Positions 33,107 through 42,166 of a stretch of DNA of 64,000 nt are shown piece after piece. The DNA comes from Orlajensenia leifsoniae. GTDB lineage: Bacteria > Actinomycetota > Actinomycetes > Actinomycetales > Microbacteriaceae. Location of the stretch: the NCBI RefSeq assembly GCF_004570845.1, contig NZ_SPQZ01000001.1, positions 558,001-622,000 of the forward strand. Direction: 5' to 3'. Numbering within the stretch: position 1 is the first letter of the stretch; each line of letters starts with the position of its first letter. The translations under genes were made by a program, and so were the position numbers. The notes under the pieces are model-generated. The model was not told the origin of the DNA and made no database searches. It saw nothing but the letters and a program-made list of their open reading frames with translations.

Positions 33107-33112
33107 TACAGT
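33107..33112 (+). promoter_or_regulatory. -10 hexamer for leaderless DUF1206 gene
   Basis: TACAGT ends 6 nt before the GTG at 33119. Confidence 0.5.
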
Positions 33113-33118
33113 GAGGCC

Positions 33119-33922
33119 GTGACCTCGACAGCGAAGGACGCGGCCCGCTCCGCGAAGGACTCCACCGTACTGAAGGTGCTCGCCAGGCTGGGCTTCGTCG
33201 TGAACGGCGTGCTGCACCTGCTCATCGGCCTGATAGCCATCGGTGTGGCCGTCGGCAACAGTGGGGAGGCCGACCAGTCAGGAGCGCTGCAGCAGCTCTC
33301 CGGCGCGCCCGGGGGAGTATTCCTGCTGTGGTTCGTCGTGCTGGGCTTCGTCGCCCTCGGCGCGTGGCAGGTTGTCACGGCGGTGCTTCCGCCGCGCGAC
33401 AGGAACACCAAGCGCGCCGTCCACGTGGTGAAGGAACTCGGCAAGGGCATCGTCTACCTCGCCCTCGCCGGAACGGCGTTGACCTTCGCTCTCGGCGGAA
33501 GCTCGAGCAGTTCCCAGTCGAATCAGCAGTTCAGCGCCAAGATCCTGGCCGCTCCCGGTGGCGTCTTCCTCATCCTCCTCATCGGAGTCGTCATCGTCGG
33601 GATCGGCGGCTACTTCGTCTACAAGGGCATCACCGCCAAGTTCACCGAAGACATCGTCCCGCCGGCTGGCACTCTCGGGAAGGTGACGCTGATCGTCGGA
33701 CGGGTCGGCTACATCGCCAAGGGAATCGCGCTCGCCATCGTCGGCGTCCTCTTCGGTGTCGCCGCTGTGACCCATGACGCCAGCAAGGCGACGGGCTTGG
33801 ATGGCGCGCTCAAGTCGCTGGTGGAGCTGCCGTTCGGCGTCGCCGTGCTCGTCGCAGCTGGCGTCGGGCTCATCTTCTACGCGGTGTACCTGTTCTTCCG
33901 CGCGCGGTACGCCAAGCTCTGA
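33119..33922 (+). CDS. DUF1206 membrane protein
   Basis: 267 aa with six helices arranged as three helix pairs (near 25-45, 65-88, 110-125, 143-165, 190-215, 235-262), each pair beginning with a G[RF]xG[FY]xxxG-like element (LARLGFVVNGVLH, LGKGIVYLALAG, VGRVGYIAKGIAL), the internal repeat of DUF1206. Function unknown, often linked with general stress response. The GTG is leaderless by position. Confidence 0.85.
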   Translation: MTSTAKDAARSAKDSTVLKVLARLGFVVNGVLHLLIGLIAIGVAVGNSGEADQSGALQQLSGAPGGVFLLWFVVLGFVALGAWQVVTAVLPPRDRNTKRAVHVVKELGKGIVYLALAGTALTFALGGSSSSSQSNQQFSAKILAAPGGVFLILLIGVVIVGIGGYFVYKGITAKFTEDIVPPAGTLGKVTLIVGRVGYIAKGIALAIVGVLFGVAAVTHDASKATGLDGALKSLVELPFGVAVLVAAGVGLIFYAVYLFFRARYAKL

Positions 33923-33946
33923 CGCCGGCTCCGCTCCACACAGGAA

Positions 33947-33995
33947 CGACAGAAGCCGATGTCCCCGCTGAGCGCGGGGACATCGGCTTCTGTCG
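33947..33995. terminator. Very strong bidirectional terminator
   Basis: Perfect 22-bp stem with 5-nt loop TGAGC, between DUF1206 and the convergent DUF6458 gene. Confidence 0.9.
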
Positions 33996-34009
33996 AGGTG
34001 GAGACGAGC

Positions 34010-34264
34010 TCAGACGAGCGGGTCGCTCTCGGAGGTCCGCTTGGTGACGGCCTCGCCGCTGGCCGGGTCGACGGCCGAACGAGTCGTGGAGACCGAGGTG
34101 CGGCGACGCGTGATGAGCACGATTCCGAGGATGATGCCGACGACGCCGGCGATCATCAGGATGTAGCCGATGAGGTGGAGGTCGACCCAGTCCACCTGGA
34201 TGTTGACGGCGAACGCGAGGATCGCGCCGATGATGAAGAGGACGATGCCTGATCCGAGGCTCAT
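34010..34264 (-). CDS. DUF6458 small membrane protein
   Basis: 84 aa with two hydrophobic segments: MSLGSGIVLFIIGAILAFAV and LIGYILMIAGVVGIILGIVLI, joined by the conserved IQVDWVDLH. A polar tail follows. AAGGAAC lies before the ATG. Such proteins occur widely in actinobacteria; role unknown. It follows a 54-aa hydrophobic protein on the same strand. Confidence 0.82.
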   Translation of the reverse strand: MSLGSGIVLFIIGAILAFAVNIQVDWVDLHLIGYILMIAGVVGIILGIVLITRRRTSVSTTRSAVDPASGEAVTKRTSESDPLV

Positions 34265-34316
34265 AGAGGTTCCTTACTGTCGAATGTGATCGTGCAGGCG
34301 TTCAGTGCTGGGGCGC

Positions 34317-34481
34317 TCAGACGCGGCGGTTGCCGGTGATGAAGCGCAGCAGGAAGACGACTGCAGCGATGACGAGCAGCACGATGCCCACCCAGAGGAG
34401 GAAGTTGAGCGACGACACGAATCCGCCGGTGAGGAGGAGGATGACGGCGATGATCGCGATGATGATGACGAGGAGGTTCAT
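34317..34481 (-). CDS. 54-aa hydrophobic protein, two predicted helices
   Basis: A short frame reading MNLLVIIIIAIIAVILLLTG, then a second hydrophobic segment (LLWVGIVLLVIAAVVFLL) and the basic end RFITGNRRV. The two-helix layout echoes the neighbouring DUF6458 protein, with which it shares strand and spacing (52 bp). Codon third positions are G/C-rich, as expected for a real gene. Ribosome site is weak. Function unknown. Confidence 0.6.
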   Translation of the reverse strand: MNLLVIIIAIIAVILLLTGGFVSSLNFLLWVGIVLLVIAAVVFLLRFITGNRRV

Positions 34482-34547
34482 GATGATCCATTCAGTGGTG
34501 GTGGAGGACGGCGTCGTACCGACCCCGTCGTGCTGATCATCATGACC

Positions 34548-34566
34548 GCTAGTTCATTTGTCTAGC
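34548..34566. promoter_or_regulatory. Inverted repeat upstream of the small membrane genes
   Basis: GCTAG, 9-nt AT-rich spacer, CTAGC. It shares the TCTAGC half-site with the repeat at 35123-35143 next to marR, so the same regulator may bind both. Confidence 0.4.
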
Positions 34567-34596
34567 AATGCGTTGACAAACGACTGCGAAACGTGC

Positions 34597-35103
34597 TTAG
34601 GACGGGTCCTTGCCCCGGTGGCCGATTCGGTCGACGGTCTCCCGCATCCGTGAGAGGAAGCTCGTCACGACGACGGCCTCCTCAGGGGTGAGTTCCTGGG
34701 TGGCATCTGCCATCTGGGCATTGGCGACGGCGAGCATGGGGCCGGTGTCGCCTTCGGCCGCCGGCGTCGGCACGACCTCGATGGACCGCCGGTCGACGGT
34801 GCTCGGGCGACGCTCGACGAACCCGCCGCGCTCCAGTCTCGTCAGCAGCACGCTAGTCGATGCGCTCGAGATGCCGAGGTACTCGGTGATGTCCTTCGGC
34901 GCCGTCACGCGCCCGGCGGCGTGGTTGTCGAGTACGAAGCGGAGGGCGAGGATGTCGCTCTCCCCCAGCCCCATCGCAGCGCCGGTGCGACGCCGCATGG
35001 CGGCCTCTGCCGCGCGGTAGACCTGGAGCGCCTCGAGCACGTTCGGGCCATCGCCCTGGGGCGCATCGACGCCTGCCTGAGCGGGCTCGTCGGAAATCGT
35101 CAC
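34597..35103 (-). CDS. MarR family transcriptional regulator
   Basis: 168 aa. Winged helix-turn-helix with DITEYLGISSASTSVLLTRLE as recognition region and GFVERRPSTVDRRSIEV as wing (the D-x-R signature). It binds DNA as a dimer and releases on ligand binding. GTG start at 35103. The inverted repeat TTCGTTAGA-TTC-TCTAGCGAA 20-40 bp upstream is a likely autoregulatory operator, lying between this gene and the divergent kinase. Confidence 0.88.
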   Translation of the reverse strand: MTISDEPAQAGVDAPQGDGPNVLEALQVYRAAEAAMRRRTGAAMGLGESDILALRFVLDNHAAGRVTAPKDITEYLGISSASTSVLLTRLERGGFVERRPSTVDRRSIEVVPTPAAEGDTGPMLAVANAQMADATQELTPEEAVVVTSFLSRMRETVDRIGHRGKDPS

Positions 35104-35122
35104 CCGTCAACTGAAACGCATA

Positions 35123-35143
35123 TTCGTTAGATTCTCTAGCGAA
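35123..35143. promoter_or_regulatory. Probable MarR operator
   Basis: TTCGTTAGA and TCTAGCGAA are inverted repeats (8 of 9 positions) separated by TTC, in the divergent region between marR and the kinase gene. Confidence 0.55.
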
Positions 35144-35190
35144 CCGGGAACGCTGTGAGCCAACTCACGGGTAGTCGACGTGGTCTCGGG

Positions 35191-35219
35191 TTGGATCGGG
35201 CGACCACTGCGCTTAGGGT
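35191..35219 (+). promoter_or_regulatory. Kinase gene promoter (leaderless)
   Basis: TTGGAT (35191-35196), 17-bp spacer, TAGGGT (35214-35219); the ATG at 35227 lies 7 nt after the -10. Confidence 0.6.
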
Positions 35220-35226
35220 CGGTGGA

Positions 35227-36717
35227 ATGAGCGCCGGCGACCATCAACGCATCGGCCAGGTCCTCGCTGATCGGTACGAACTGACGGATGTCGTCGGTCG
35301 CGGGGGCATGGCCACCGTCTATCGCGCTCGCGACAGGAATCTCGGGCGCTTCGTCGCCGTGAAGTTCTTCGCTCCCGGCACCGCACTCGACGATGCCCGC
35401 CGACGCGCCGAGGTCGATCTGCTGGCTCGCGTGAATCACCCGAACCTCGTCGCCCTCCATGACGCTCAACTCGCCCCGGCCGACTCGGAGGACCCGAGCT
35501 ACATCGTCATGGAGCTGGTCGAGGGCCCCGATCTTCGCGCTGTGCTCGATGCCGGGCCGCTCTCGGGCCCGGCCACGGCTCTGCTGGCTGCGGAGATCGC
35601 CGAGGCGCTCGCTGTCGTCCACGCCCAGGGCATCGTGCACCGCGATCTGAAACCCGCCAACATCCTGCTCGCGCCGACGGGCCTCCCCTCGCCCAAGTAC
35701 CACGCTCGGCTCACGGACTTCGGCATCGCCCACCTCGTCGGAGCCGACAGGGTCACGACAGCGGGCACCGTCATCGGCACGGCCGCCTACCTCAGCCCCG
35801 AGCAGGCAGCGGGAGCCGACCCCGGACCGCAGTCCGACATCTACGCCCTTGGCCTGCTCCTTCTGGAGTGCCTGACGGGTGTTCGCGTGTATTCGGGAAC
35901 CGTCATCGAGGCGATGAGTGCGCGGGCCGCACGCGACCCTGCCATTCCCGACGGCCTCCCGGTGGAGTGGGCGAGCCTGTTGACGCAGATGACGTCGCGG
36001 GACCCGAGTCTGCGCCCCTCGGCGATGGACGTCGCGATCAAGGCCCGTAAGGATGCGCCGGCACTCGACGGCTGGAGCTCCGTCGCCGCCCAGAACGGTG
36101 CCGACGGCACTGAAGCGACGGCCGCGATGCCCGCGCCCACGCGATTGCTGCCACCGGCCACCGCGGCCACGGTCGACCTGGCTTCGCCGTCTCCGGTGCC
36201 GGTCGCGGCCTCTCCGGCGGTCGAACGCCCGCGCCGAGGTCTGGCTGTGGCTGCGGGCGTCGTCGTGCTGGCTGGTGCCGTCGTAGCAGGCACCGTCTTC
36301 ATCGCGTCAGGTGCCGGCTCGCCGAAGGAGCCTGCGGACACGCCTGCCGCCACATCCGAACCCTCGCCGGTTCCGACCACCGATGCCCCGCAGCCGCCCG
36401 CGACCGTCGACCCGGTGGTCGAGGAGCCGACGGAGCCGGAGACCGGTAATCCAGGCAAGGGGAACGGGAACGGCAACCCCGGCCCCGGCCCCGGACCCGG
36501 ACCCGAAAAGGACAAGAAGGACAAGGACGACAAGGGCAACGGCAAGAAGCAGCCCGACTGCCTGCCGGACCACGTCTCAGTGCTCGCGGCGGCGGACCGG
36601 CGGCATCCGTTCTACTGCAGGGCTGAAGTAAGCCTGGCCACGCCATCGAGGAAGGTGGCGGATGCCGGCTCCTTCTCCCACTCCTCGAGGGTGAGCCGGC
36701 GACCGGCGTCGCGGTAA
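35227..36717 (+). CDS. Membrane-anchored Ser/Thr protein kinase (PknB-like)
   Basis: 496 aa. Glycine loop VGRGGMATVYRARD near 23-36, VAVKFF with the ATP lysine, catalytic HRDLKPANILL at 138-148, DFGIAH, and SDIYALGLLLLECLTG. A transmembrane helix at about 338-359 is followed by an outer Pro/Glu/Gly-rich tail (PGPGPGPGPEKDKKDKDDKG) with no PASTA repeats. Residues after about 445 are encoded over the 3' end of the convergent cardiolipin synthase gene (106-bp overlap) and look like unselected sequence, which suggests loss of an earlier stop codon. The leaderless start fits the -10 at 35214. Confidence 0.88.
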   Translation: MSAGDHQRIGQVLADRYELTDVVGRGGMATVYRARDRNLGRFVAVKFFAPGTALDDARRRAEVDLLARVNHPNLVALHDAQLAPADSEDPSYIVMELVEGPDLRAVLDAGPLSGPATALLAAEIAEALAVVHAQGIVHRDLKPANILLAPTGLPSPKYHARLTDFGIAHLVGADRVTTAGTVIGTAAYLSPEQAAGADPGPQSDIYALGLLLLECLTGVRVYSGTVIEAMSARAARDPAIPDGLPVEWASLLTQMTSRDPSLRPSAMDVAIKARKDAPALDGWSSVAAQNGADGTEATAAMPAPTRLLPPATAATVDLASPSPVPVAASPAVERPRRGLAVAAGVVVLAGAVVAGTVFIASGAGSPKEPADTPAATSEPSPVPTTDAPQPPATVDPVVEEPTEPETGNPGKGNGNGNPGPGPGPGPEKDKKDKDDKGNGKKQPDCLPDHVSVLAAADRRHPFYCRAEVSLATPSRKVADAGSFSHSSRVSRRPASR

Positions 36718-38084
36718 CCCTGCTCGACGGCGCGCATCTGATCGACGAACGGGAGGCCGCGCACCAGCAGCGTCACCTCGGAGTTGAGGGCGAACGAGCG
36801 GATGTCCATGTTGCTCGAGCCGATGACGGCGACGTCCTCGTCGATCGAGAGGTGCTTGGAGTGCAGGATGTACGGCGCCGGGTACAGCCAGATCTGAACG
36901 CCCGCCCGCAGCAACGGGCCGTAATAGGACCGCTGCGCGTGCCAGACCGAACCCTGGTCGCCGATCTCGGAGACGAACAGCTGCACGTCGAGGCCACGCT
37001 CGCACGCCGAGGTGATGGCGTACATCATCGCCTCGTCCGGCACGAAGTACGGGCTCGTGATGATGACCTTCCGCTGCGCGGACGTGACCAGGGTGAGGAA
37101 CTGGCGGAGGTTGTTCTCACCCGCATAGCCCGGCCCGCTGGGCACGACCTGGCACACCACGGCATCCGCCGACGTGTCGGCCGGGATGTCGACGGCACGC
37201 ACGTTCGCGTCGTCGCCGAGGAGTTCATCCGTCTCCAGGTACCAGTCGGAGATGAACACGGCGTTCGTCGCGGCGACGATCGGGCCCGTGACGCGGGTCA
37301 TCAGCTCCTGCCACTGCAGTCCGCGCTTCAGGTTCTTCGGAGTGTTGTAACTCCGGTCGATGAGGTTCTGCGAGCCCATGAAGCCCACCAGGCCGTCGAC
37401 GACGACGAGCTTGCGGTGGTTGCGGAGATCGGGCCGCTGGTACTCGCCCTTCAGAGGGCGCACCGGCAGCATCCAACTCCACGTCACTCCGATGCGGTCG
37501 AGTTCCGCGAAGGTCTCCGTGCTGGCCACGGCCTTCTTCGAGGCCACGTAGTCGGCGAGGAGTCGCACAGTGACGCCACGCTGGACCGCTCGCTCCATCG
37601 CGGCGAAGAATCCCTTCGTCGTGGCGTCGAAGGAGACGATGAAGAACTCCACGTGCACGAAACGCGTGGCCGTGTCGATCTCAGCCGCCATCGCATCGAT
37701 CGAGGTCGTGTAGTCGCCGATGAGTGTCGCGGAGTTGCCGCCGACGGCGGGGAGGGCGCCGAGTTGTTGGTTCTGCCGCACGAGCGAGGCAAACCAGTCC
37801 GGCCACGTCGAGCGGTCGTCGACGAGATCGATGGACTTCGCACGGTCAGCGATCATGCGATCGAGCTCGTCCTGCTTGGCGCGGCGCTTCTTCGGCAGCT
37901 TCGAGTTGCCGATGACGAGGAAGAGGATGATGCCGACGAACGGGATGAGGAAGATGGCCAGGAGCCAGGCCATGGCCGCCGTCGGCTTGCGATCGCGCGG
38001 CACGATGATGAGGGCCGCGATGCGGATGGCGAAGTCGAGGATGACCAGCACCCAGCCGATGACGGATGCGAGCTCACCGTTCAT
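36612..38084 (-). CDS. cls: Cardiolipin synthase (phospholipase D superfamily)
   Basis: 490 aa. Two N-terminal helices (residues 5-27 and 35-58) and two HKD catalytic motifs: HRKLVVVD with GSQNLIDRSYN near 225-245 and HSKHLSIDEDVAVIGSSNMD near 405-425. It joins two phosphatidylglycerol molecules, or PG and CDP-diacylglycerol, to make cardiolipin in the membrane. The 3' end overlaps the convergent kinase gene. Start ATG at 38084. Confidence 0.93.
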   Translation of the reverse strand: MNGELASVIGWVLVILDFAIRIAALIIVPRDRKPTAAMAWLLAIFLIPFVGIILFLVIGNSKLPKKRRAKQDELDRMIADRAKSIDLVDDRSTWPDWFASLVRQNQQLGALPAVGGNSATLIGDYTTSIDAMAAEIDTATRFVHVEFFIVSFDATTKGFFAAMERAVQRGVTVRLLADYVASKKAVASTETFAELDRIGVTWSWMLPVRPLKGEYQRPDLRNHRKLVVVDGLVGFMGSQNLIDRSYNTPKNLKRGLQWQELMTRVTGPIVAATNAVFISDWYLETDELLGDDANVRAVDIPADTSADAVVCQVVPSGPGYAGENNLRQFLTLVTSAQRKVIITSPYFVPDEAMMYAITSACERGLDVQLFVSEIGDQGSVWHAQRSYYGPLLRAGVQIWLYPAPYILHSKHLSIDEDVAVIGSSNMDIRSFALNSEVTLLVRGLPFVDQMRAVEQGYRDAGRRLTLEEWEKEPASATFLDGVARLTSALQ

Positions 38085-38289
38085 CGCGTGCGTCCATGGC
38101 TGTGGTGGCTGGCAGGAGGCGCAGCCTTCGACGATCCCGGTGCACTGGCGTGGAGCATGCGTCCATCTCCCTGGTGTCGGCCCGCCTCACGGGCTTCGTC
38201 GCCGCAGTCGGGATGGTGGAAACGAGTATGGCAGTCGGCACGCGTGTCGCGGCGAAGAATTCGGCCCGCGTCGCGGTCGGTGTCCGGCC

Positions 38290-39372
38290 TCAGAGAAGGT
38301 AGGCGACGGCATCCGTGGGCCTGAACGCGAGCCACACCCTCGCGCCGGAGCTCAGATCGAGATCGGCGACGACGCCAGGTGTTACGTCGGCGGCCAGGTG
38401 GTCTGTGCGCACGCGGATGAGGTCACCCCTCGTCTCGAGGTCGATGATCACGCCGGGCAGGATGTTGAGGGCGGGGTCGAACGGCTCGGTGGCACTGACG
38501 GAGACGAGAGCCGGCCGGATCGCGACGCCGACGCGGGCACCCTCGGGGAGCGACTGGCCGACGGGCACGGCGACGTGGCTGCCGGCATCCGTTCGAATGC
38601 CGTAGGCGGATGCTGTTCCCAGGAGCAGGTTCAAGGCGGCGAGCCCGGCGGCGAACTGGGTCGACGGCCTGTCGAGCACCTGACGCGTGGGACCGATGTC
38701 GACGATGCGGCCGGCCTCGAGCACGACGACGCGGTCGGCGAGCGTGAAGGCATCGAGCACGTCGTGGGTGACGATGACGGCGGTGCGATCGGCGAGGACG
38801 TCGCGCAGCATGCGACGGATGGCGGGCGCGACCGAGACGTCGAGAGCGGCCAACGGCTCGTCGAGAAGCAGGAGGCCGGGATCGGATGCCAGTGCTCGTG
38901 CGACGGCGATGCGCTGGCCCTGGCCGCCCGACAGCTGGCCCGGCTTGCGCGCGCTCAGCTCGGCGGCATCGACCCTGCGCAGCCAGCCGTGCGCTCGGGC
39001 ATCGGCTTCGGCGCGGTGGACTCCAGCGCTGCGCGGACCGAAGGCGACGTTGTCGAGCACGGTGAGGTGCGGGAACAGCAGGGCGTCCTGCGCGAGCAGG
39101 GAGACGCCGCGCGCGTGCGGCGGCATCCATCGGCTCCGGATGGCGTTGCTCGCCGCTCTGGCGCCCTGTGCGTCGGCGGGCACGTCGAACAGCACCCTGT
39201 CATCGAGCACCGCCCGCCCGGAGTCCGGCCTGATGAGTCCGGCGATGAGGTTCAGCAGGGTGGACTTGCCTGCGCCGTTCGGCCCGAGCAGCGCGACGGT
39301 CTCCCCCTCCGCGATCGTGAGCTCGACGTCGAAGCCGCGCTCGGCGAGCGTTGCGGCGAAGGTGAAGGTCAC
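38290..39372 (-). CDS. modC: Molybdate ABC transporter ATP-binding protein
   Basis: 360 aa. Walker [11 protein letters not shown] near 29-38, signature [15 protein letters not shown], Walker [14 protein letters not shown]-loop VTHD. A C-terminal TOBE/Mop-like domain follows ([13 protein letters not shown]). It powers ModB. Its ATG overlaps the modB stop by 4 bp. Last gene of the modulon. Confidence 0.9.
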   Translation of the reverse strand: MTFTFAATLAERGFDVELTIAEGETVALLGPNGAGKSTLLNLIAGLIRPDSGRAVLDDRVLFDVPADAQGARAASNAIRSRWMPPHARGVSLLAQDALLFPHLTVLDNVAFGPRSAGVHRAEADARAHGWLRRVDAAELSARKPGQLSGGQGQRIAVARALASDPGLLLLDEPLAALDVSVAPAIRRMLRDVLADRTAVIVTHDVLDAFTLADRVVVLEAGRIVDIGPTRQVLDRPSTQFAAGLAALNLLLGTASAYGIRTDAGSHVAVPVGQSLPEGARVGVAIRPALVSVSATEPFDPALNILPGVIIDLETRGDLIRVRTDHLAADVTPGVVADLDLSSGARVWLAFRPTDAVAYLL

Positions 39373-40190
39373 GAGCTCGCCCCTCGTCGGAATCCGGTGA
39401 ACTCCCCAGCCTGATGGGCGAGGCCCACGACGACCACCGCGACGATCACCAGAACGAGCGACAGGGCGACGGCGGCATCCGGATCGGTCTCGCGTTGCAG
39501 GTAGATCTCGAGGGGAAGGGTGCGCGTCACGCCCTGCAGGCTGCCCGCGAAGGTGAGGGTGGCGCCGAACTCTCCCAGCGCCCTCGCGAAGGAGAGCACG
39601 GCGCCGGAGATGAGCGCCGGGAGCACCAAGGGCATGGTGATGCGGCGGAGCACCGTGGTGGGGCGGGCGCCGAGCGTTGCTCCGACGGCTTCGTAGCGCG
39701 TGCCCACGGTGCGGAGTGCGCCCTCGAGGCTCAGCACCAGGAACGGCAGGGCGACGAAGGTCTGGGCGAGCACGACGGCCGTCGTGGAGAACGCGATCGT
39801 GACGCCGAGCATCTCGAACGACTGGCCGAGGAGGCCCCGCCGACCGAAAGTGTAGAGCAGGGCGATGCCGCCGACGACCGGCGGCAGCACGAGAGGCAGC
39901 AGCACGAGGGAACGCAGCACCTTCTGGCCCCAGAACTCGGCCCGGGCGAGGACGACGGCCATCGGAATGCCGAGCACGATGCAGAGCGCCGTAGCCGCCA
40001 CCGAGGTGCGCAGGCTCAGCAGCAGAGCGGCGACAGAGGACTCCGAGGTGATCAGCGGGATGAACTCGGCCCAGTTCACGCGCAGGATCATGGCGGCCAA
40101 CGGCAGCACCACGAACGCCGCACCGATGACGGCCACGATCACGACCCAGCCGGGGATGCCGGCGTAGGAACTGCTGCGTCGTCCAGGCAT
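39369..40190 (-). CDS. modB: Molybdate ABC transporter permease
   Basis: 273 aa with six hydrophobic segments and the cytoplasmic EAA loop [20 protein letters not shown] that docks on ModC, plus [20 protein letters not shown] near the C-terminus, typical of ModB. Ends overlap modC; the gap to modA is 5 bp. Confidence 0.92.
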   Translation of the reverse strand: MPGRRSSSYAGIPGWVVIVAVIGAAFVVLPLAAMILRVNWAEFIPLITSESSVAALLLSLRTSVAATALCIVLGIPMAVVLARAEFWGQKVLRSLVLLPLVLPPVVGGIALLYTFGRRGLLGQSFEMLGVTIAFSTTAVVLAQTFVALPFLVLSLEGALRTVGTRYEAVGATLGARPTTVLRRITMPLVLPALISGAVLSFARALGEFGATLTFAGSLQGVTRTLPLEIYLQRETDPDAAVALSLVLVIVAVVVVGLAHQAGEFTGFRRGASS

Positions 40191-40195
40191 GAGGG

Positions 40196-41047
40196 CTAGG
40201 GCTTCCCGAATCCGGCGGACTCGAGCACGTACCGGCCGACGTCGCCGCTGACGTAGTCGACGAAGGCCTGCGCGACGTCGGCGGACTTCGACGCCTTCAC
40301 CACGGCGATCGGGTAGGTGTTGACCGCCTCGCTCGATTCGGGGAAGGGGATGCCCGTCACGGCGTCGCCGGCGGCGATCACGTCGGTCACGTAGACGAGC
40401 CCGGCATCGGCCTCGCCTGAGGTGACCTTGCCGAGCACATCCGTCACCGACGACTCCTCGCTCACTGGTGCGAGCGTGACGCCCGTGGCCTGCTCGACGG
40501 TGACTGCGGCCGATCCGCAGGGCACCTGGGGTGCGCAGACGACGGTCTTCACCTCGGGCTTCGCCAAGTCGGCGAAGGTGGCGATGCCGGCGGGGTTCGT
40601 CGGCGGCACGGCGATCTGCAGCACGTTCGTCGCGAAGTCGACGGGTGCATCGGCGTCGACCAGCCCGCCGTCGGTGAGTTCGGCCATGTTCTTCTCGTCG
40701 GCCGAGGCGAAGACGTCGACGGGCGCGCCCTCCGTGATCTGGGTGACGAGGTCGGACGAGCCGGCGAAGTTCAGCGCGATGGTCGCGTCGGGGTTGGCCG
40801 TCTCGAACTCGGCAGCCAACTCGGTGAAGGTCGACTTGAGGGACGCCGCGGCGAAGACCGTGATGGAGCCCTCGAGGCCGGATGCCGCTGTCGACGACGC
40901 GCTGGTCGCCCCAGGCTCCTCGGCGGTCGGGCTCGAGCAGGCGGCGAGCGCGACGGCTGCCACGGCGGCCACGGCGGCGATGGCCAGGACGCCCACGGAA
41001 CGCCTGCGGTTGCGGCTACTTTCGTTCGTGCGGTTGCGGACGCTCAC
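40196..41047 (-). CDS. modA: Molybdate-binding lipoprotein
   Basis: 283 aa. Signal peptide with lipobox ALAAC; after it [29 protein letters not shown] and [12 protein letters not shown] form the oxyanion-binding site as in ModA, and [20 protein letters not shown] lies near the C-terminus. It captures molybdate or tungstate outside the cell. The GTG at 41047 overlaps the regulator stop (GTGA), so expression is coupled. Confidence 0.92.
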   Translation of the reverse strand: MSVRNRTNESSRNRRRSVGVLAIAAVAAVAAVALAACSSPTAEEPGATSASSTAASGLEGSITVFAAASLKSTFTELAAEFETANPDATIALNFAGSSDLVTQITEGAPVDVFASADEKNMAELTDGGLVDADAPVDFATNVLQIAVPPTNPAGIATFADLAKPEVKTVVCAPQVPCGSAAVTVEQATGVTLAPVSEESSVTDVLGKVTSGEADAGLVYVTDVIAAGDAVTGIPFPESSEAVNTYPIAVVKASKSADVAQAFVDYVSGDVGRYVLESAGFGKP

Positions 41048-41454
41048 TCGTGGGCCTTCCCGGCCGGGGTCTCGATGATGACCGTGGTGGCCTTCACGAC
41101 GGCGATGGCGACGGAGCCCAACTCGAGGCCGAGGTCGCGCACGGCCTCGCTGCTCATCAGCGAGACGATGCGATGCGGACCGCACTGAAGTTCGACCTGG
41201 GCCATGACCTTGTCCATCGTGATCTCGGTCACGAGACCCACGAGGTGGTTGCGCGCCGACCGACCGATCTCCGAGGGGTCGGCCGGCAGCACGGCGTTCC
41301 TGCGTGCGAGGTGCGCGAGTGTCAGGCCATCGACGACGCTCCGGCCCGAGGCATCCTTCGTGCTCTCCAGCAGCCCGTTGTCGATCCAGCGGCGCACGGT
41401 GTCATCACTGACGCCGAGAAAGCTGGCGGCATCCTTGATCCGAATCTGCGACAT
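41044..41454 (-). CDS. Molybdate-responsive regulator (HTH plus Mop/TOBE domain)
   Basis: 136 aa. Residues 1-55 form an excisionase/MerR-type helix-turn-helix (IRIKDAASFLGVSDDTVRRW). Residues 66-130 form one Mop domain (SARNHLVGLVTEITMDKVMA, IVSLMSSEAVRDLGL, VIIETP) that binds molybdate. It is the first gene of the mod operon and likely regulates it. The start has TAGAGT 7 nt upstream, hence leaderless, and a palindrome lies just above that. Confidence 0.85.
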   Translation of the reverse strand: MSQIRIKDAASFLGVSDDTVRRWIDNGLLESTKDASGRSVVDGLTLAHLARRNAVLPADPSEIGRSARNHLVGLVTEITMDKVMAQVELQCGPHRIVSLMSSEAVRDLGLELGSVAIAVVKATTVIIETPAGKAHE

Positions 41455-41461
41455 GAGAGCA

Positions 41462-41483
41462 ACTCTATATCCGCGAACGCGGA
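41462..41483 (-). promoter_or_regulatory. mod operon -10 and palindromic operator candidate
   Basis: Minus-strand TAGAGT (plus coordinates 41462-41467) is followed upstream by the perfect palindrome TCCGCGTTCGCGGA (41470-41483; central pair TT/AA), which would sit between -10 and -35. Confidence 0.5.
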
Positions 41484-41513
41484 ATTAGAGCGCTAGTTGT
41501 CCCGATGCCGAGA

Positions 41514-42155
41514 TCAAGCCGCCAGATGAAACGTAGTCGCGAAGCGGTCGAGGAGGGCGACGCGCCCACGCACCACCTCGACGACGCCGGACGCGATGGC
41601 GAGGTCCGCGGCCATCTCGCCTGAGATGAGGCGACGGATGCCGGAGTCAGTGACGAAGGCGAGATCAGCCGGCCCATCGCCGCGCGTCACGTCGAGATTC
41701 GAGCCGTCCACTCGGATGAGCAGCTCGGTCTGACTGAAGCGTGCCGCATACGCGGTCGGCGGCAGAGTATCCGCCACCTGTGGTCGGAAGGCCGTGCGCA
41801 GATCCATCGTCATCGAGTCTGGGGTGATGACCTGTTCGTCCCGCGGGTCACTCAGCGCCTTGTAGCCCCAGGCTCCCAGAGCAAGCACGACGGGTTCGAG
41901 CTCGCGCCCATACGGGGTCAACTCGTAGACGATGATCCGCGAGCGGGGTGCTCGGCGGATGACGCCGGCAGCCTGCAACTCCTTGAGTCTCGCAGCGAGG
42001 ATGTTGGTCGGGATGCGCGCGAGCCCTGCTGCGAGTTCGCCGTAGCGGCGCGGCCCGACGAGGAGGTCGCGCACGATGAGCAGCGCCCAGCGTTCGCCGA
42101 CCAGCTCGAGGGCTTGGGAGAGGCCGCCGTACTGGCCGTAGTCGCGTGCAGCCAT
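41514..42155 (-). CDS. HxlR-type transcriptional regulator with C-terminal SCP2-like region
   Basis: 213 aa. The HxlR winged helix is clear: ALELVGERWALLIVRDLLVGPRRY then GELAAGLARIPTNILAARLKELQ. Residues 120-213 resemble a sterol-carrier-protein-2-like ligand fold. It follows the VOC gene by 11 bp on the same strand and probably controls it through the palindrome at 42636-42654. Confidence 0.87.
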   Translation of the reverse strand: MAARDYGQYGGLSQALELVGERWALLIVRDLLVGPRRYGELAAGLARIPTNILAARLKELQAAGVIRRAPRSRIIVYELTPYGRELEPVVLALGAWGYKALSDPRDEQVITPDSMTMDLRTAFRPQVADTLPPTAYAARFSQTELLIRVDGSNLDVTRGDGPADLAFVTDSGIRRLISGEMAADLAIASGVVEVVRGRVALLDRFATTFHLAA

Positions 42156-42166
42156 GGGCCTCGGAC

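Larger units (their letters stand above)
32806..33118. other. 313-bp region between divergent cold-shock and DUF1206 genes
   Basis: Lower GC than its surroundings. It contains a perfect 7-bp hairpin (GAACCCC, GGGGTTC) at 32831-32851 in the cold-shock leader, a TTGACC on the minus strand near 32977-32982 without a well-spaced -10, and an inverted repeat GGATGCCG/CGGCATCC at 33071-33093 just upstream of the DUF1206 -10. Confidence 0.55.
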
